The notes under the pieces were generated by a model. That model was not told the origin of the DNA and ran no database searches. It worked only from the letters and a program-made list of their open reading frames with translations. A stretch of 64,000 nucleotides of DNA. Source: CAILZL01 sp963791615. Lineage in GTDB: Bacteria; Pseudomonadota; Gammaproteobacteria; Steroidobacterales; Steroidobacteraceae. Positions within the stretch are counted from its first letter, which is position 1. Each line of letters begins with the position of its first letter. This document shows, in pieces, positions 27,529-36,819 of this stretch. The stretch is taken from the NCBI GenBank assembly GCA_963791615.1, contig CAWBTE010000009.1, positions 127,484 through 191,483 on the forward strand. The letters are read 5' to 3'. The position numbers and the translations under genes are program-made.

Positions 27529-28842
27529 ATGGCACTCAAGTTACGCGTGATATCTGACCATTACCAACAGCTGGGCAAGCAAAGTTCCCGGCTGTTTGGC
27601 GTGACCGGCGGGCGCATCGGGCGTTCGGCTGACAACGACTGGATTCTGCCGGATCCGGATCGTTACATTTCCAGTCACCATGCTGAAGTCCGCTTCGATG
27701 CGGGTCGCTGGGTACTGGAGGATGTCAGCACCAACGGTATCTACGTGAATAGCGCCGAGATTCCGCTCTCGCAGCTGGGGCCCTGCCAGTTGCATGATGG
27801 CGACCGTCTGCGCATGGGCGACTACGACATTCTGGTCAGCATCGATGAGCGCAATGATTTTCCAGCTGAAACGACCGGGCAGATTCCCGCGCCACCCTCG
27901 CCGCGCCGCCAGTCGCGTGCTCCGGCGCGTGACGATGCCGATGAACTGGATATCGAAATCGATCTCAACGAATTGCTGTCAAACAACGCGCTCAAACCTG
28001 ACGTTTCGCAACTCGATCCGGTTGCCGTAGGTAATGCCTATGGGCTGTCCGTACCCGGGGTTGCACCTCGCAAGGTCAGGACGGAAAGTGGTGGCGCGAC
28101 CAATGTTCCGCAAGTCAACGAAGAAATTCAGCTGCACGATCCGAACATCCTGTCCGGCGCTGCGGGCATTGACTGGCATCTGAAAACACGACGCCTGAAC
28201 AATGACCGGAAGCCGGTGCCCCCCGCCGGCGATCAGCTGGATATGCAAGCGGGACTGGAAGCCTTCTGCAAAGGTGCTGGCGTTGATTTCAGCACCCTGT
28301 CAACTGACGCTCACGCCACCATGCTCACCCTGGCCGGACAGATCCTGCGTGAAGTGGTGCTGGGTCTGATGGAAGCCAGCAAGGCGCGTGGCGAAATCAA
28401 GCCGCGTGGTGAAGCCGGTGTCATTCCGATTCAGGCTACTGACAACAACCCGCTGCGGCTGGCGGTCAGCGTTGAAGATGGTGTGCGCAAACTGCTCGAT
28501 GCGCAGAACTCGCGCTACATGGGTCCGGTGGAAAGCATTCGTGACAGTTTTGCCGAACTGCGCAATCACCAGCAAGCATTGATTACCGCCATGCATTCCG
28601 CGCTGAACGGCGCGATGAATCGGGTCAACCCCAGTGAGCTACAGGACAAGTTTGATCGCAGCCTGAATCGAGGCAGCCTGATGGGCGCGGCCAACAAGCT
28701 CAAGTACTGGGACATGTACGCCGAGTTCTTCAATGTGCTGAATCAGCGCAACAATGATGGTTTGCCCCTGAGTTTCGCCGAGGACTTCGCACAGGCCTAC
28801 AACGACAGGCTGGCGGGGTTCAAGAATCCGAGGAAGAGGTAG
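27529..28842 (+). CDS. tagH: Type VI secretion-associated FHA domain protein (TagH-like)
   Basis: 437 residues. An N-terminal FHA domain (about residues 25-100) shows GRIGRSADNDWILPD and SSHHAEV, the phosphothreonine-binding motifs, followed by VSTNGIYVN. A middle acidic/proline linker leads to a C-terminal domain of about 190 residues (MLTLAGQILREVVLGLMEA, NNPLRLAVSVEDGV) typical of TagH proteins, which in type VI clusters work in the kinase/phosphatase control of assembly. Start ATG 27529. No other type VI gene is in the window, so this copy is solitary or the cluster lies elsewhere. Confidence 0.83.
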   Translation: MALKLRVISDHYQQLGKQSSRLFGVTGGRIGRSADNDWILPDPDRYISSHHAEVRFDAGRWVLEDVSTNGIYVNSAEIPLSQLGPCQLHDGDRLRMGDYDILVSIDERNDFPAETTGQIPAPPSPRRQSRAPARDDADELDIEIDLNELLSNNALKPDVSQLDPVAVGNAYGLSVPGVAPRKVRTESGGATNVPQVNEEIQLHDPNILSGAAGIDWHLKTRRLNNDRKPVPPAGDQLDMQAGLEAFCKGAGVDFSTLSTDAHATMLTLAGQILREVVLGLMEASKARGEIKPRGEAGVIPIQATDNNPLRLAVSVEDGVRKLLDAQNSRYMGPVESIRDSFAELRNHQQALITAMHSALNGAMNRVNPSELQDKFDRSLNRGSLMGAANKLKYWDMYAEFFNVLNQRNNDGLPLSFAEDFAQAYNDRLAGFKNPRKR

Positions 28843-28903
28843 GATCAGGAAGCAGGAAGAACGGCAGGCTTTGATATGGCGGGTGGGATTGCGCCTTAGC
28901 CAT

Positions 28904-28975
28904 CCATGGCCGGCGCGCTTCGCGCCAGCTTCGCTGTCCAAATTTGTTCCTGCAAATTTGTCGAACCAGTGGGTT
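28904..28975. repeat. Run of short hairpins downstream of tagH
   Basis: Three consecutive inverted repeats: GGCGCGCTTCGCGCC, CAAATTTGTTCCTGCAAATTTG and GTGGGTTCTCACCCA. They lie between tagH and the tRNA-Ser terminator. Similar hairpin strings occur beside genes in other gammaproteobacteria; whether this is a dispersed element cannot be judged from one copy. Confidence 0.5.
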
Positions 28976-29000
28976 CTCACCCAGCCATCACCATCAAATT

Positions 29001-29034
29001 AAAAAGCCCGGCCCCATGAAGGGCCGGGCTTTTT
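29001..29034 (-). terminator. Intrinsic terminator of tRNA-Ser (bidirectional)
   Basis: AAAAAGCCCGGCCC, a six-base loop CATGAA, then GGGCCGGGCTTTTT: a perfect 9 bp GC stem flanked by A and T runs, so it can stop transcripts from either side. It starts 5 nt beyond the 3' CCA of the tRNA. Confidence 0.9.
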
Positions 29035-29038
29035 AATT

Positions 29039-29128
<90 letters not shown>

Positions 29129-29219
29129 GGAAGCTGGGCATTCTCAATCTGCGAATGCGATTGGCGGTCGGCCAACGGGGGCGGGTATTCTATACAAGTA
29201 ATCAGGCAAATCCAGAGAT

Positions 29220-30626
29220 TTGAACGACTTGAAAGCGGCACTTGCCATCATCGCCACCCTGTTGCTGGGCACATGCTCGCAGCCACCCAGCACTCTGGAG
29301 CAAATCCTGAGTGCCGGCGAGTTGCGCGTGGTCACTTTGAACAGTCCGAGTACTTATTATCTGGGCGCGGAAGGGCCACAGGGCCCCGAGTATGATCTGG
29401 CCGCGCAATTCGCGGCTGATCTGGGGGTGGCGCTGAATATCTACTCCGCACGTAATGCCAGCGAACTGCGACGGGAAATTGCTTCGGGACGTGCGCATAT
29501 TGCGGCGGCAGGTCTGGCGCGCGAACAGGAAGCGCCACAGTTCACGCAGTACGGTCCCACTTATCAGTTGGTCAAGGAACACCTGATCTATCGTTCGGGT
29601 GCGGCTCGACCACGCACCCTGATGCAGGCCAGTCAGGATGGTCATCTGGAGGTCGCCACCGACAGTCCTCACGCTGCCACCCTGGCGCGACTACGCAGCA
29701 AGCTGCCCGAGTTGAGCTGGGTAGAAAATCCGGATGCAGAGATCGACTCACTGCTGTACCGGCTATCGCAACAGGAACTCGATTTCACGGTAGCCGATTC
29801 CAATGAATTCGCCATTGGTCGCAGCTTTCATCCGGATATCGCCATTGCCTTTGACCTGACCCAGGGCAAGTCGCTGGCCTGGCTGGTCAATACACGCGAC
29901 AACACGTTAGGCAGTCGTGTGTCGTCATTTTTCTCGGTCATGAATGCGGATGGCCGATTGGCCGGTATTCTGGAACGTTACTACAGCAAGAAGCAGGTGG
30001 CCGCGCCGCCGGTGCTGTATGCACGCAACTTCATTGTCGACGTGCGCAATCGCCTGCCGCTGTACGTGGACTGGTTCAAGGAAGCGGCCAGCGAAGTGGG
30101 CGTGGACTGGCGACTGATCGCGGCCATTGGTTATCAGGAATCAAAATGGACGCCGGAGTCCACCTCGCCTACCGGCGTGCGTGGCCTGATGATGCTCACC
30201 GACGATACCGCACGCAGCCTGGGCGTTATGGATCGACTGGATCCACGCGAAAGCATCTTTGGCGGCGCGCGTTATTTTGTGTACGTCCGCAAGATGATTC
30301 CCGCCCGCATCAAGGAGCCGGATCGTACCTGGTTTGCGCTGGCTTCATACAACATGGGTTTTGGTCATATTGAAGACGCACGTATCTTCGCCCAGGCAGA
30401 TGGCAAGGATGCTGACAAGTGGTCAGTGGTGCGTGAATACCTGCCGTTGTTGACTCAGGAAAAATGGTATTCACAGGCGAAACGTGGTTATGCACGCGGC
30501 TGGGAACCCGTGCATTTCGTCGACAGCGTCAAGCTGTACATGTCCATGCTCAACTGGGTGGGCGCAGAAGGCGGTCTGGCCAGCACCATTGAAGAAGTAG
30601 AAGCCGCGAAAGTGGATTCTCATTAA
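29220..30626 (+). CDS. mltF: Membrane-bound lytic transglycosylase MltF
   Basis: Cleaves peptidoglycan glycan strands with formation of 1,6-anhydromuramic acid. 468 residues. A hydrophobic N-terminus leads to a solute-binding-protein-3 domain (about residues 30-265) then an SLT lytic transglycosylase domain; the catalytic Glu is in GYQESKW near residue 307, with GLMMLTDDTA and ALASYNMGFGH following. The start seems to be TTG 29220; the cysteine in LLGTC is at the right place for lipid attachment but the lipobox is not canonical. Located next to tRNA-Ser and upstream of convergent tadA, as in Pseudomonas. Confidence 0.93.
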   Translation: MNDLKAALAIIATLLLGTCSQPPSTLEQILSAGELRVVTLNSPSTYYLGAEGPQGPEYDLAAQFAADLGVALNIYSARNASELRREIASGRAHIAAAGLAREQEAPQFTQYGPTYQLVKEHLIYRSGAARPRTLMQASQDGHLEVATDSPHAATLARLRSKLPELSWVENPDAEIDSLLYRLSQQELDFTVADSNEFAIGRSFHPDIAIAFDLTQGKSLAWLVNTRDNTLGSRVSSFFSVMNADGRLAGILERYYSKKQVAAPPVLYARNFIVDVRNRLPLYVDWFKEAASEVGVDWRLIAAIGYQESKWTPESTSPTGVRGLMMLTDDTARSLGVMDRLDPRESIFGGARYFVYVRKMIPARIKEPDRTWFALASYNMGFGHIEDARIFAQADGKDADKWSVVREYLPLLTQEKWYSQAKRGYARGWEPVHFVDSVKLYMSMLNWVGAEGGLASTIEEVEAAKVDSH

Positions 30627-30640
30627 GAATCTGAAAGCCG

Positions 30641-31105
30641 CTAGCTTCTGGCGGTACGTCGCGCCTGAAAGAAATTGCGCAACAGCGTCGCGCACTCCTC
30701 CATCATCACACTGCCAACCACTTCCAGTCGATGATTCAACGCATCGTGCTGCGTGATGTTGAAAATGGTGCCCGCTGCACCCGCGCGAGGATCAGGCGCG
30801 CCATAGACCAGTCGCTTGATACGCGCATGCACCATCGCTCCGGCACACATGGCGCAGGGCTCCAGCGTTACATACAACGTGGTATCCAGCAGGCGGTAAT
30901 TACCCAGTGCTTGCGCTGCCGCTCTCATCGCCAGCATTTCAGCGTGAGCGCTGGGGTCATGTGTGGCAATCGGTCGATTCCAGCCTTCGGCGATGATTTC
31001 GTTGTTCTTGACGATCACCGCGCCGACCGGAACTTCACCTGCGGCTTCGGCCAGATGCGCCAGTTCCAGCGCCCGCGTCATGAAAATTTGATCCGTGCTG
31101 CTCAT
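30641..31105 (-). CDS. tadA: tRNA-specific adenosine deaminase TadA
   Basis: Converts adenosine 34 to inosine in tRNA-Arg(ACG). 154 residues. Zinc deaminase motifs: HAEM with catalytic Glu near residue 56, and PCAMCAGAM with two zinc cysteines near residue 86. Start ATG 31105 overlaps the end of the methyltransferase gene by 4 nt, so it is translated from the same message. The product ends convergent with mltF. Confidence 0.96.
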   Translation of the reverse strand: MSSTDQIFMTRALELAHLAEAAGEVPVGAVIVKNNEIIAEGWNRPIATHDPSAHAEMLAMRAAAQALGNYRLLDTTLYVTLEPCAMCAGAMVHARIKRLVYGAPDPRAGAAGTIFNITQHDALNHRLEVVGSVMMEECATLLRNFFQARRTARS

Positions 31106-31963
31106 AACATCATCACCTGTTTGCGCGAACGCTTCACCGCCAATACGCCATCGCCTTTTATCTCCGTGGTAAATCCCGCCAGACGCAACCGCTTTGACAC
31201 TTCATTCGGGACATCTCGCCCACTGGTCAGTTTGTTCGGCGAGCCCGTGTAGTGAAACAACCGGCCATTGCGCTTCAGCACCCGCGCCAACTGATCGTAG
31301 AACAGCTGTGAATACAGCTCGCCGGCAATACCAAAGCGTGGCGGGTCATGCAGGATGGCATCGAATGATTCATCCGCAAGCCCGGCAATCCGCTCTGACA
31401 CATCTTCATTGCGCAGTTCAAGCCGTGCATCCGCTACGTCCCATTCCGGAGACCAGGGATTCAGCGAACGCAGCCAGATCACGTCCGGAGTTCTTTTCAA
31501 ACGATACAATGCGAGTCGCTCCGCTCTGCAAACAATGCGCAGCGAAATAACCCAGACCGCCACAACAATCCAGAATCACCTTGCCGCGTGGCTGAATCAG
31601 CGCCACCTTGTTCGCCGCATCTTCATAAGGCGAAACCTGCGCTGTCGGCAGCATCTTGATGCCATCAATCTCGAATGTCGGCGCATCCCACTCGGTAGAC
31701 ACCAGCTTGATGAGTGAATTTGCATACCGCGAGACCGGCTGGAAGTTTTCACCCGTCCAGTAGTAGATCGTGCGCGGCTTGCAGGAGTCGAGATAAGGGT
31801 AGGATTGACCGCGCCATAGCCAATGCGCAGCGTGTATTTCAGCTGTGGTGGTGGATCGCCCCAGATCAAGCGAACAAGTCAGTGATTGCCCGGCATGAGC
31901 GCGAGCAGATTGAAATTGCTCATGAACAGCCAACGTCAGCAGTGGCGATCTGGTAATTGCCAT
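31102..31963 (-). CDS. SAM-dependent methyltransferase, one frameshift
   Basis: About 287 residues. SAM-binding motif I is VILDCCGGLGYFAAH; an LHDPPRFG motif follows, resembling the catalytic (N/D)PP(Y/F) loop of methyltransferases acting on nitrogen or on RNA. The two halves meet near 31490 where one extra base shifts the frame: SGATRIVSFEKN in the first, DVIWLRSLNPWSPEW in the second. Start ATG 31963 (GTG 31966 possible). It overlaps tadA by 4 nt. Substrate unknown; an archaeal/bacterial spermine-synthase or RNA methyltransferase-like fold is possible. Confidence 0.75.
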
Positions 31964-31987
31964 CACAGACTCAGCCCGACCTGATTG

Positions 31988-33593
31988 TCACTCCCACTCA
32001 ATCGTAGCCGGCGGCTTGCTGCTGATGTCGTAGGTGACGCGCGAGATGCCACGCACTTCATTGATGATGCGTCGTGACACATGATCAAGAAATTCATACG
32101 GCAGTCGCGACCACTGGGCGGTCATGAAGTCGATGGTCTCCACCGCGCGCAGTGCAATTACGTAGTCATAACGACGACCATCGCCCATCACGGCGACGGA
32201 ACGTACCGGCAGGAACACGGCAAAGGCCTGTGAGGTGCGCTCGTACAGATCGTGCTTGTACAGCTCGTCGATGAAAATGGCGTCGGCCTTGCGCAGCAGC
32301 TCGGCATATTGCCGGGTGACTTCACCGAGGATACGCACTGACAAACCCGGACCCGGGAACGGATGGCGATACACCATGGTGCGCGGCAGACCCAGTTCCA
32401 CCCCGATGCGGCGTACTTCATCTTTGAAAAGCTCACGCAACGGTTCGAGCAATTTGAGCTTCATCTTCTCCGGCAGGCCACCCACATTGTGATGGCTCTT
32501 GATGACATGTGCCTTGCCGGTCTTGCTGCCAGCAGATTCGATTACGTCAGGATAAATGGTGCCCTGCGCCAGCCAGCGCGTGCCTTCGAGCTTGGCAGAC
32601 TCTTCTTCAAAGACTTCGACAAACAGACGACCGATTATTTTTCGCTTGCGCTCGGGATCAACTTCGCCTTTCAGCGCAGTGAGAAATCGTTCTTCAGCAT
32701 TGACGCGAATCACACGCACGCCCATGTGCTTGGCGAACGTCTCCATGACCTGATCACCTTCGTTGGCGCGCAGCAAACCATGATCAACAAACACGCAGGT
32801 GAGCTGCTTGCCGATGGCGCGATGCAACAGTGCACCGACCACGGACGAATCCACGCCACCAGACAGGCCCAGCAGCACATGATCTGAACCTACCTGTTCG
32901 CGAATGCGGTGAATCGAATCGGCAATGATGTTGCCAGCATCCCAACGCGCTTCGCAGCCGCAGATTTCGCGCACAAAGCGTTCGAGATATGCGTGTACCC
33001 TGCAAGGTATGGGTCACTTCCGGATGAAACTGCACACCATAAAAACGACGCTTCTCATCAGCCATGGCGGCTAATGGCGCATTGGGCGTTACGCCCACGA
33101 CAACAAATCCCTGTGGCAGAGATTCGACACGGTCGCCGTGACTCATCCACACGTCCAGCAGACCACGGCCCTGCATATCGCTATGGTCCCGCAGGTCATC
33201 AAACAGACGACAGGGCGCCGAAGCAGTCACCTGCGCATAGCCGAACTCGCGATGGTTACCCGCTGCAACCCGGCCGCCCAGCTGTGCTGCCATGGTTTGC
33301 ATGCCATAACAAATGCCCAGCACGGGCACACCGAGATCAAACACGGCCTGCGGTGACCTGGGTGGTTCAGCATCCGTCACTGATTCAGGGCCACCAGAAA
33401 GGATCACGCCGCGCGCGTTGAAGGCACGTACATCATCATCACTGATATCCCAGGGATGAATCTCGCAGTACACACCGGACTCGCGTACGCGGCGAGCAAT
33501 CAACTGTGTGTATTGCGCGCCGAAATCAAGGATCAGTATCTTGTGCGCGTGGATATCGAGATTTTCAGTTACAGGCACGGTAGTGTTTCTCAA
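31988..33593 (-). CDS. guaA: GMP synthase (glutamine-hydrolysing) GuaA, one frameshift
   Basis: Aminates XMP to GMP. N-terminal glutaminase with GICYGMQT (nucleophile) and FHPEV; then the ATP-pyrophosphatase P-loop LSGGVDSS and the C-terminal dimerisation domain ending PPATIEWE. The frame breaks near 32988 by one extra base: QGTRI in the first frame, LERFVREICGCEARWD in the next. GuaA is needed for de novo GMP synthesis, so an error is likely. No ATG is available at the 5' end: TTG 33593 or GTG 33578 precede TENLDIHAHKILILD. REP-like hairpins begin 5 nt upstream, between guaA and guaB. Confidence 0.93.
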
Positions 33594-33597
33594 GATA

Positions 33598-33656
33598 GGC
33601 GGTTCGCGAACCGCCCCTACATTCGACTATGCGTAAGGGCGGTTCGCGAACCGCCC
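33598..33656. repeat. Pair of REP-like hairpins between guaA and guaB
   Basis: GGCGGTTCGCGAACCGCC (33598-33615) followed by CCTAC, and GGGCGGTTCGCGAACCGCCC (33637-33656) preceded by GTAA and followed by CTCCGGCTCA. The pair lies between the guaB stop and guaA start, and could affect read-through from guaB to guaA. Confidence 0.9.
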
Positions 33657-33662
33657 TCCGGC

Positions 33663-35123
33663 TCATCGCACCCGATAGTTAGGTGCTTCCTTGGTGATCT
33701 GCACATCATGCACATGGCTTTCGCGGTAACCGGCGTTGGTAATGCGCACGAACGAGGGCTTGGTGCGCATGTCTTCAATCGTCGCACTGCCGGTGTAACC
33801 CATCGCTGCACGCAAACCGCCCGCGAGCTGATGCAGAATCGTGATCACTGAACCCTTGTAGGGTACGCGGCCTTCGACGCCTTCCGGCACCAGTTTTTCC
33901 AGTTCTTCGGTGGCATCCTGGAAGTAGCGGTCCTTCGATCCTTGCGCCATGGCAGCAACCGAACCCATGCCGCGGTACGATTTGTATGAAGCGCCTTGAA
34001 ACAATTCCACTTCGCCGGGTGATTCTTCGGTGCCAGCGAAAATTCCGCCCATCATCACCGAGTGCGCGCCGGCAACTAAAGCCTTGGCGATGTCACCGGA
34101 GAAGCGGATACCGCCGTCGGCAATCAGCGGTATGCCAGTGCCTTTCAATGCCTTGGCCACATTGGCCACCGCAGAAATTTGCGGCACGCCCACACCCGCC
34201 ACAATGCGCGTGGTGCAGATGGAACCGGGACCGATGCCCACCTTCACGCCATCAACCCCCGCCTTCACCAGCTCCAGCGCCGCTTCAGCGGTGACAATGT
34301 TGCCGGCGATCACCTGTTGCTCAGGCCACTTCTGCTTGATGCGCCGTACGGCATCGAGCACACCTTTGCTGTGACCATGCGCCGTATCAACAATCACCAC
34401 GTCTACATGCGCTTCACGCAGCGCCGCCACTCGCTCCAGCATGTCACCGCCCGGGCCCACTGCGGCGCCAACCCGCAGAGCGCCATGTTCATCCTTGCAG
34501 GCGCGCGGGAATTCAGTGGCTTTCTGGAAATCCTTCACGGTGATCATGCCTTTGAGATTGAACTCGGCATCGACCACCAGTACCTTTTCAATGCGATGCT
34601 TGTGCAACAGGGCCAGCACTTCATCCTTGGGTGCGTTTTCACGCACGGTGACCAGTTGCTCCTGCGGCGTCATCACCTGCGACACCGGCGCGTCCAGACG
34701 CGTTTCAAAGCGCAGGTCGCGATGCGTGACGATGCCGACTGCCTTGCCATTCACCACCACCGGCACGCCGGAGATGTTCTTGCTGCGGGTCAGTTCCAGC
34801 ACTTCACGAATGGTCTTGTCGGGGGTGACCGCGATCGGGTCTTTGATCACGCCACTTTCGTATTTTTTGACCCGTTCCACTTCGCGGGCCTGCGCGGCGA
34901 TGGTCATGTTCTTGTGGATGATGCCGATGCCGCCTTCCTGGGCGATGGTGATAGCCAACCGCGCCTCAGTCACGGTATCCATGGCCGCCGACATCATTGG
35001 CAGGTTCAGGCGAATACTGCGGGTGAGCTGCGTGCTCAGATCAACCTCGCGCGGCAGCACGTCGGAATAAGCCGGAACCAGAAGCACGTCGTCGAAGGTC
35101 AGTGCTTCCTCAAGAATTCGCAT
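33663..35123 (-). CDS. guaB: Inosine-5'-monophosphate dehydrogenase GuaB
   Basis: Oxidises IMP to XMP with NAD+, the first committed step to GMP. 486 residues, normal for bacterial enzymes. The catalytic cysteine lies in GIGPGSICTTRI; tandem CBS domains occupy about residues 95-210; the active-site flap follows SYKSYRGMGS. Start ATG 35123 gives MRILEEALTFDDVLLVPAYS, a standard IMPDH N-terminus. The frame extends 210 nt further upstream only by translating a REP pair. guaA follows downstream on the same strand, with REP hairpins between. Confidence 0.97.
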   Translation of the reverse strand: MRILEEALTFDDVLLVPAYSDVLPREVDLSTQLTRSIRLNLPMMSAAMDTVTEARLAITIAQEGGIGIIHKNMTIAAQAREVERVKKYESGVIKDPIAVTPDKTIREVLELTRSKNISGVPVVVNGKAVGIVTHRDLRFETRLDAPVSQVMTPQEQLVTVRENAPKDEVLALLHKHRIEKVLVVDAEFNLKGMITVKDFQKATEFPRACKDEHGALRVGAAVGPGGDMLERVAALREAHVDVVIVDTAHGHSKGVLDAVRRIKQKWPEQQVIAGNIVTAEAALELVKAGVDGVKVGIGPGSICTTRIVAGVGVPQISAVANVAKALKGTGIPLIADGGIRFSGDIAKALVAGAHSVMMGGIFAGTEESPGEVELFQGASYKSYRGMGSVAAMAQGSKDRYFQDATEELEKLVPEGVEGRVPYKGSVITILHQLAGGLRAAMGYTGSATIEDMRTKPSFVRITNAGYRESHVHDVQITKEAPNYRVR

Positions 35124-35266
35124 GGTGCAATCCGCCTCGTAGTTAACCCGACTCGCTGATCCAAACCGTTGAGCGGGCTTGAAAAATAAGGGGCGGCATT
35201 GTACGTGCCGATGCGGCCGGGGTAAATGACGGAAGGGTAATGAGGCGCTCTTTGGGTCTTCCGTAG

Positions 35267-35325
35267 GGGCGGTTCGTGAACCGTCCTCTGGCTCAGAATC
35301 AGGAAGGGCGGTTCGCGAACCGCCC
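35267..35325. repeat. Pair of REP-like hairpins between guaB and xseA
   Basis: GGGCGGTTCGTGAACCGTCC (35267-35286), preceded by CCGTAG and followed by TCTGGCTCA, and GGGCGGTTCGCGAACCGCCC (35306-35325) followed by CTACC. The two tails face outward, opposite in order to the pair at 33598, as in BIME-type REP arrangements. They fill the divergent gap between guaB and xseA. Confidence 0.9.
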
Positions 35326-35355
35326 CTACCCACGCCGGCCTTGTATCATTCCGCA

Positions 35356-36716
35356 ATGACTCAAGCCGATTTCACAGCGCCAAACCCCACGCAGGACGAC
35401 CGCGACATCTATACACCCGCCCGCCTCAATCGTGAGGCGCGCACCCTGTTGGAGCGCGGTTTTGGCAGCCTGTGGCTGGAAGGAGAGCTGTCCAACTTGT
35501 CACGGCCCTCGTCCGGTCACTGGTATTTCTCGCTCAAAGACGAGTCGGCGCAGCTGCGCTCGGCCATGTTCCGCCAGCGCAATATGGGGGTGAACTTTCG
35601 CGCCCAAGGACGGCATGCGAGTGCTGGTGCGCGGCAGAGTGAGCCTTTATGAGCCCCGTGGCGACTACCAGTTTCTGGTCGATGTCATGGAAGAAGCCGG
35701 CGAAGGCGCGCTGCGCCGCCAGTTTGAGCAGCTCAAGGCCAGGCTGGCCGCCGCCGGGTTGTTTGCCGCCGAGCACAAACAGGCGCTGCCCCAACTGCCC
35801 ACCCGAATCGGCGTGATCACCTCGCCCACCGGTGCGGCCATTCGCGACATCCTGCATATCCTGAAGCGGCGCTTCCCCAGCATCCCGGTGCTGATTTATC
35901 CGGTGCCGGTACAGGGCGCCGGTGCGGCCGAACAAATTGCCGCCGCTATTCGCCTGGCCGACAAACGCAAGGAGTGCGATGTGCTGATCCTGGCCCGAGG
36001 CGGCGGTTCGCTGGAGGACCTGTGGTCGTTCAACGAAGAAATCGTGGCGCGCGCCATTTACGACTGCCGCATTCCACTCATCACCGGCATTGGCCACGAA
36101 GTCGACTTCACCATTGCCGACTTTGTTGCTGACGTGCGTGCGCCCACCCCTTCGGGCGCGGCCGAGCTGGTTGTGCCCGATCAACAGACTTGGCTGCAAG
36201 GCTTGCTGGTGTTGCAACGACGTTTGCTTAATGGCCTGCGCCGTCATTTGAATCAGCACCAACAAAGCTTCATCTGGCTGCAACGTCGTTTGCAGCAACT
36301 GCATCCCGGCGTGCAGCTGCGCCAACGTGCCCAGCGGCTGGATGATCTGGAACAACGCCTGATTCGCGGCTTGCAGTTTGATTTCGAACAACGCCGACGC
36401 CTGCTGGGCGCACAGGCAGCACGTCTGCAAGCGCAATCCCCTGTGCTACAACTGCTTAATGCACGCAATCGTATTGAACAATTGCAGATACGTTTGCAAA
36501 CACGGGTGCGCGAAAAACTGGACAATCATCGCAACCAGCTGACGATTGCACTGCGTACGCTGCATGCCCTGAGCCCGCTGGCGACACTGACACGTGGTTA
36601 TGCCATTGTCACTGATGCGCAGGGGCATGCCATGATTGATGCAGGCAAGCTACAAGTGGGCGAACCGATCAACGCGCGGCTGGCTAAAGGCCGCGTATCA
36701 GCCACCGTTACCGAAG
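35356..36716 (+). CDS. xseA: Exodeoxyribonuclease VII large subunit XseA, one frameshift, no in-frame stop
   Basis: Large subunit of the single-strand exonuclease of mismatch and recombination pathways. N-terminal OB-fold (NREARTLLERGFGSLWLEGE), then the exonuclease VII catalytic region (IGVITSPTGAAIRDI, LILARGGGSLEDL, GHEVDFTIADFVADVRAPTP) and a long coiled-coil region. One extra C near 35599 breaks the frame between RQRNMGVNF and APKDGMRVLVRG. No in-frame stop follows: the frame runs through a palindromic repeat into the M23 peptidase. A tandem TGA-TAA at 36717-36722 is one frame off, so the true end may be there with a lost or gained base. Start ATG 35356. Confidence 0.9.
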
Positions 36717-36748
36717 TGATAAGTCACGATGTAATAAGTTTGGTAATC

Positions 36749-36819
36749 GTCATCTCCCGCGCAGGCGGGAATCCAGTCAAGCGAGTATCCAACTGGATTC
36801 CCGCCTGCGCGGGAATGAC
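36749..36819. repeat. Inverted repeat of the GTCATTCCCGCGNAGGCGGGAATCCAG family
   Basis: Left arm 36749-36777 starts GTCATCTCCCGCGCAGGCGG; right arm 36792-36819 is its near-perfect inverse, ending GGGAATGAC. Repeats of this kind are common in beta- and gammaproteobacteria. Here it lies between xseA and the M23 peptidase and is open in the shared reading frame. Confidence 0.88.

Noticed and set aside
28639..28980. A 113-codon minus-strand frame near tRNA-Ser
   Set aside because: It crosses hairpin repeats and the tagH 3' end with no family match.
33598..35325. REP hairpins as a CRISPR array
   Set aside because: Two pairs 1.7 kb apart with no regular spacers and no cas genes.
35124..35333. 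N-terminal extension of GuaB by 70 residues
   Set aside because: It translates the REP hairpins (GGSRTA-type phantom peptides); the IMPDH N-terminus starts at 35123.
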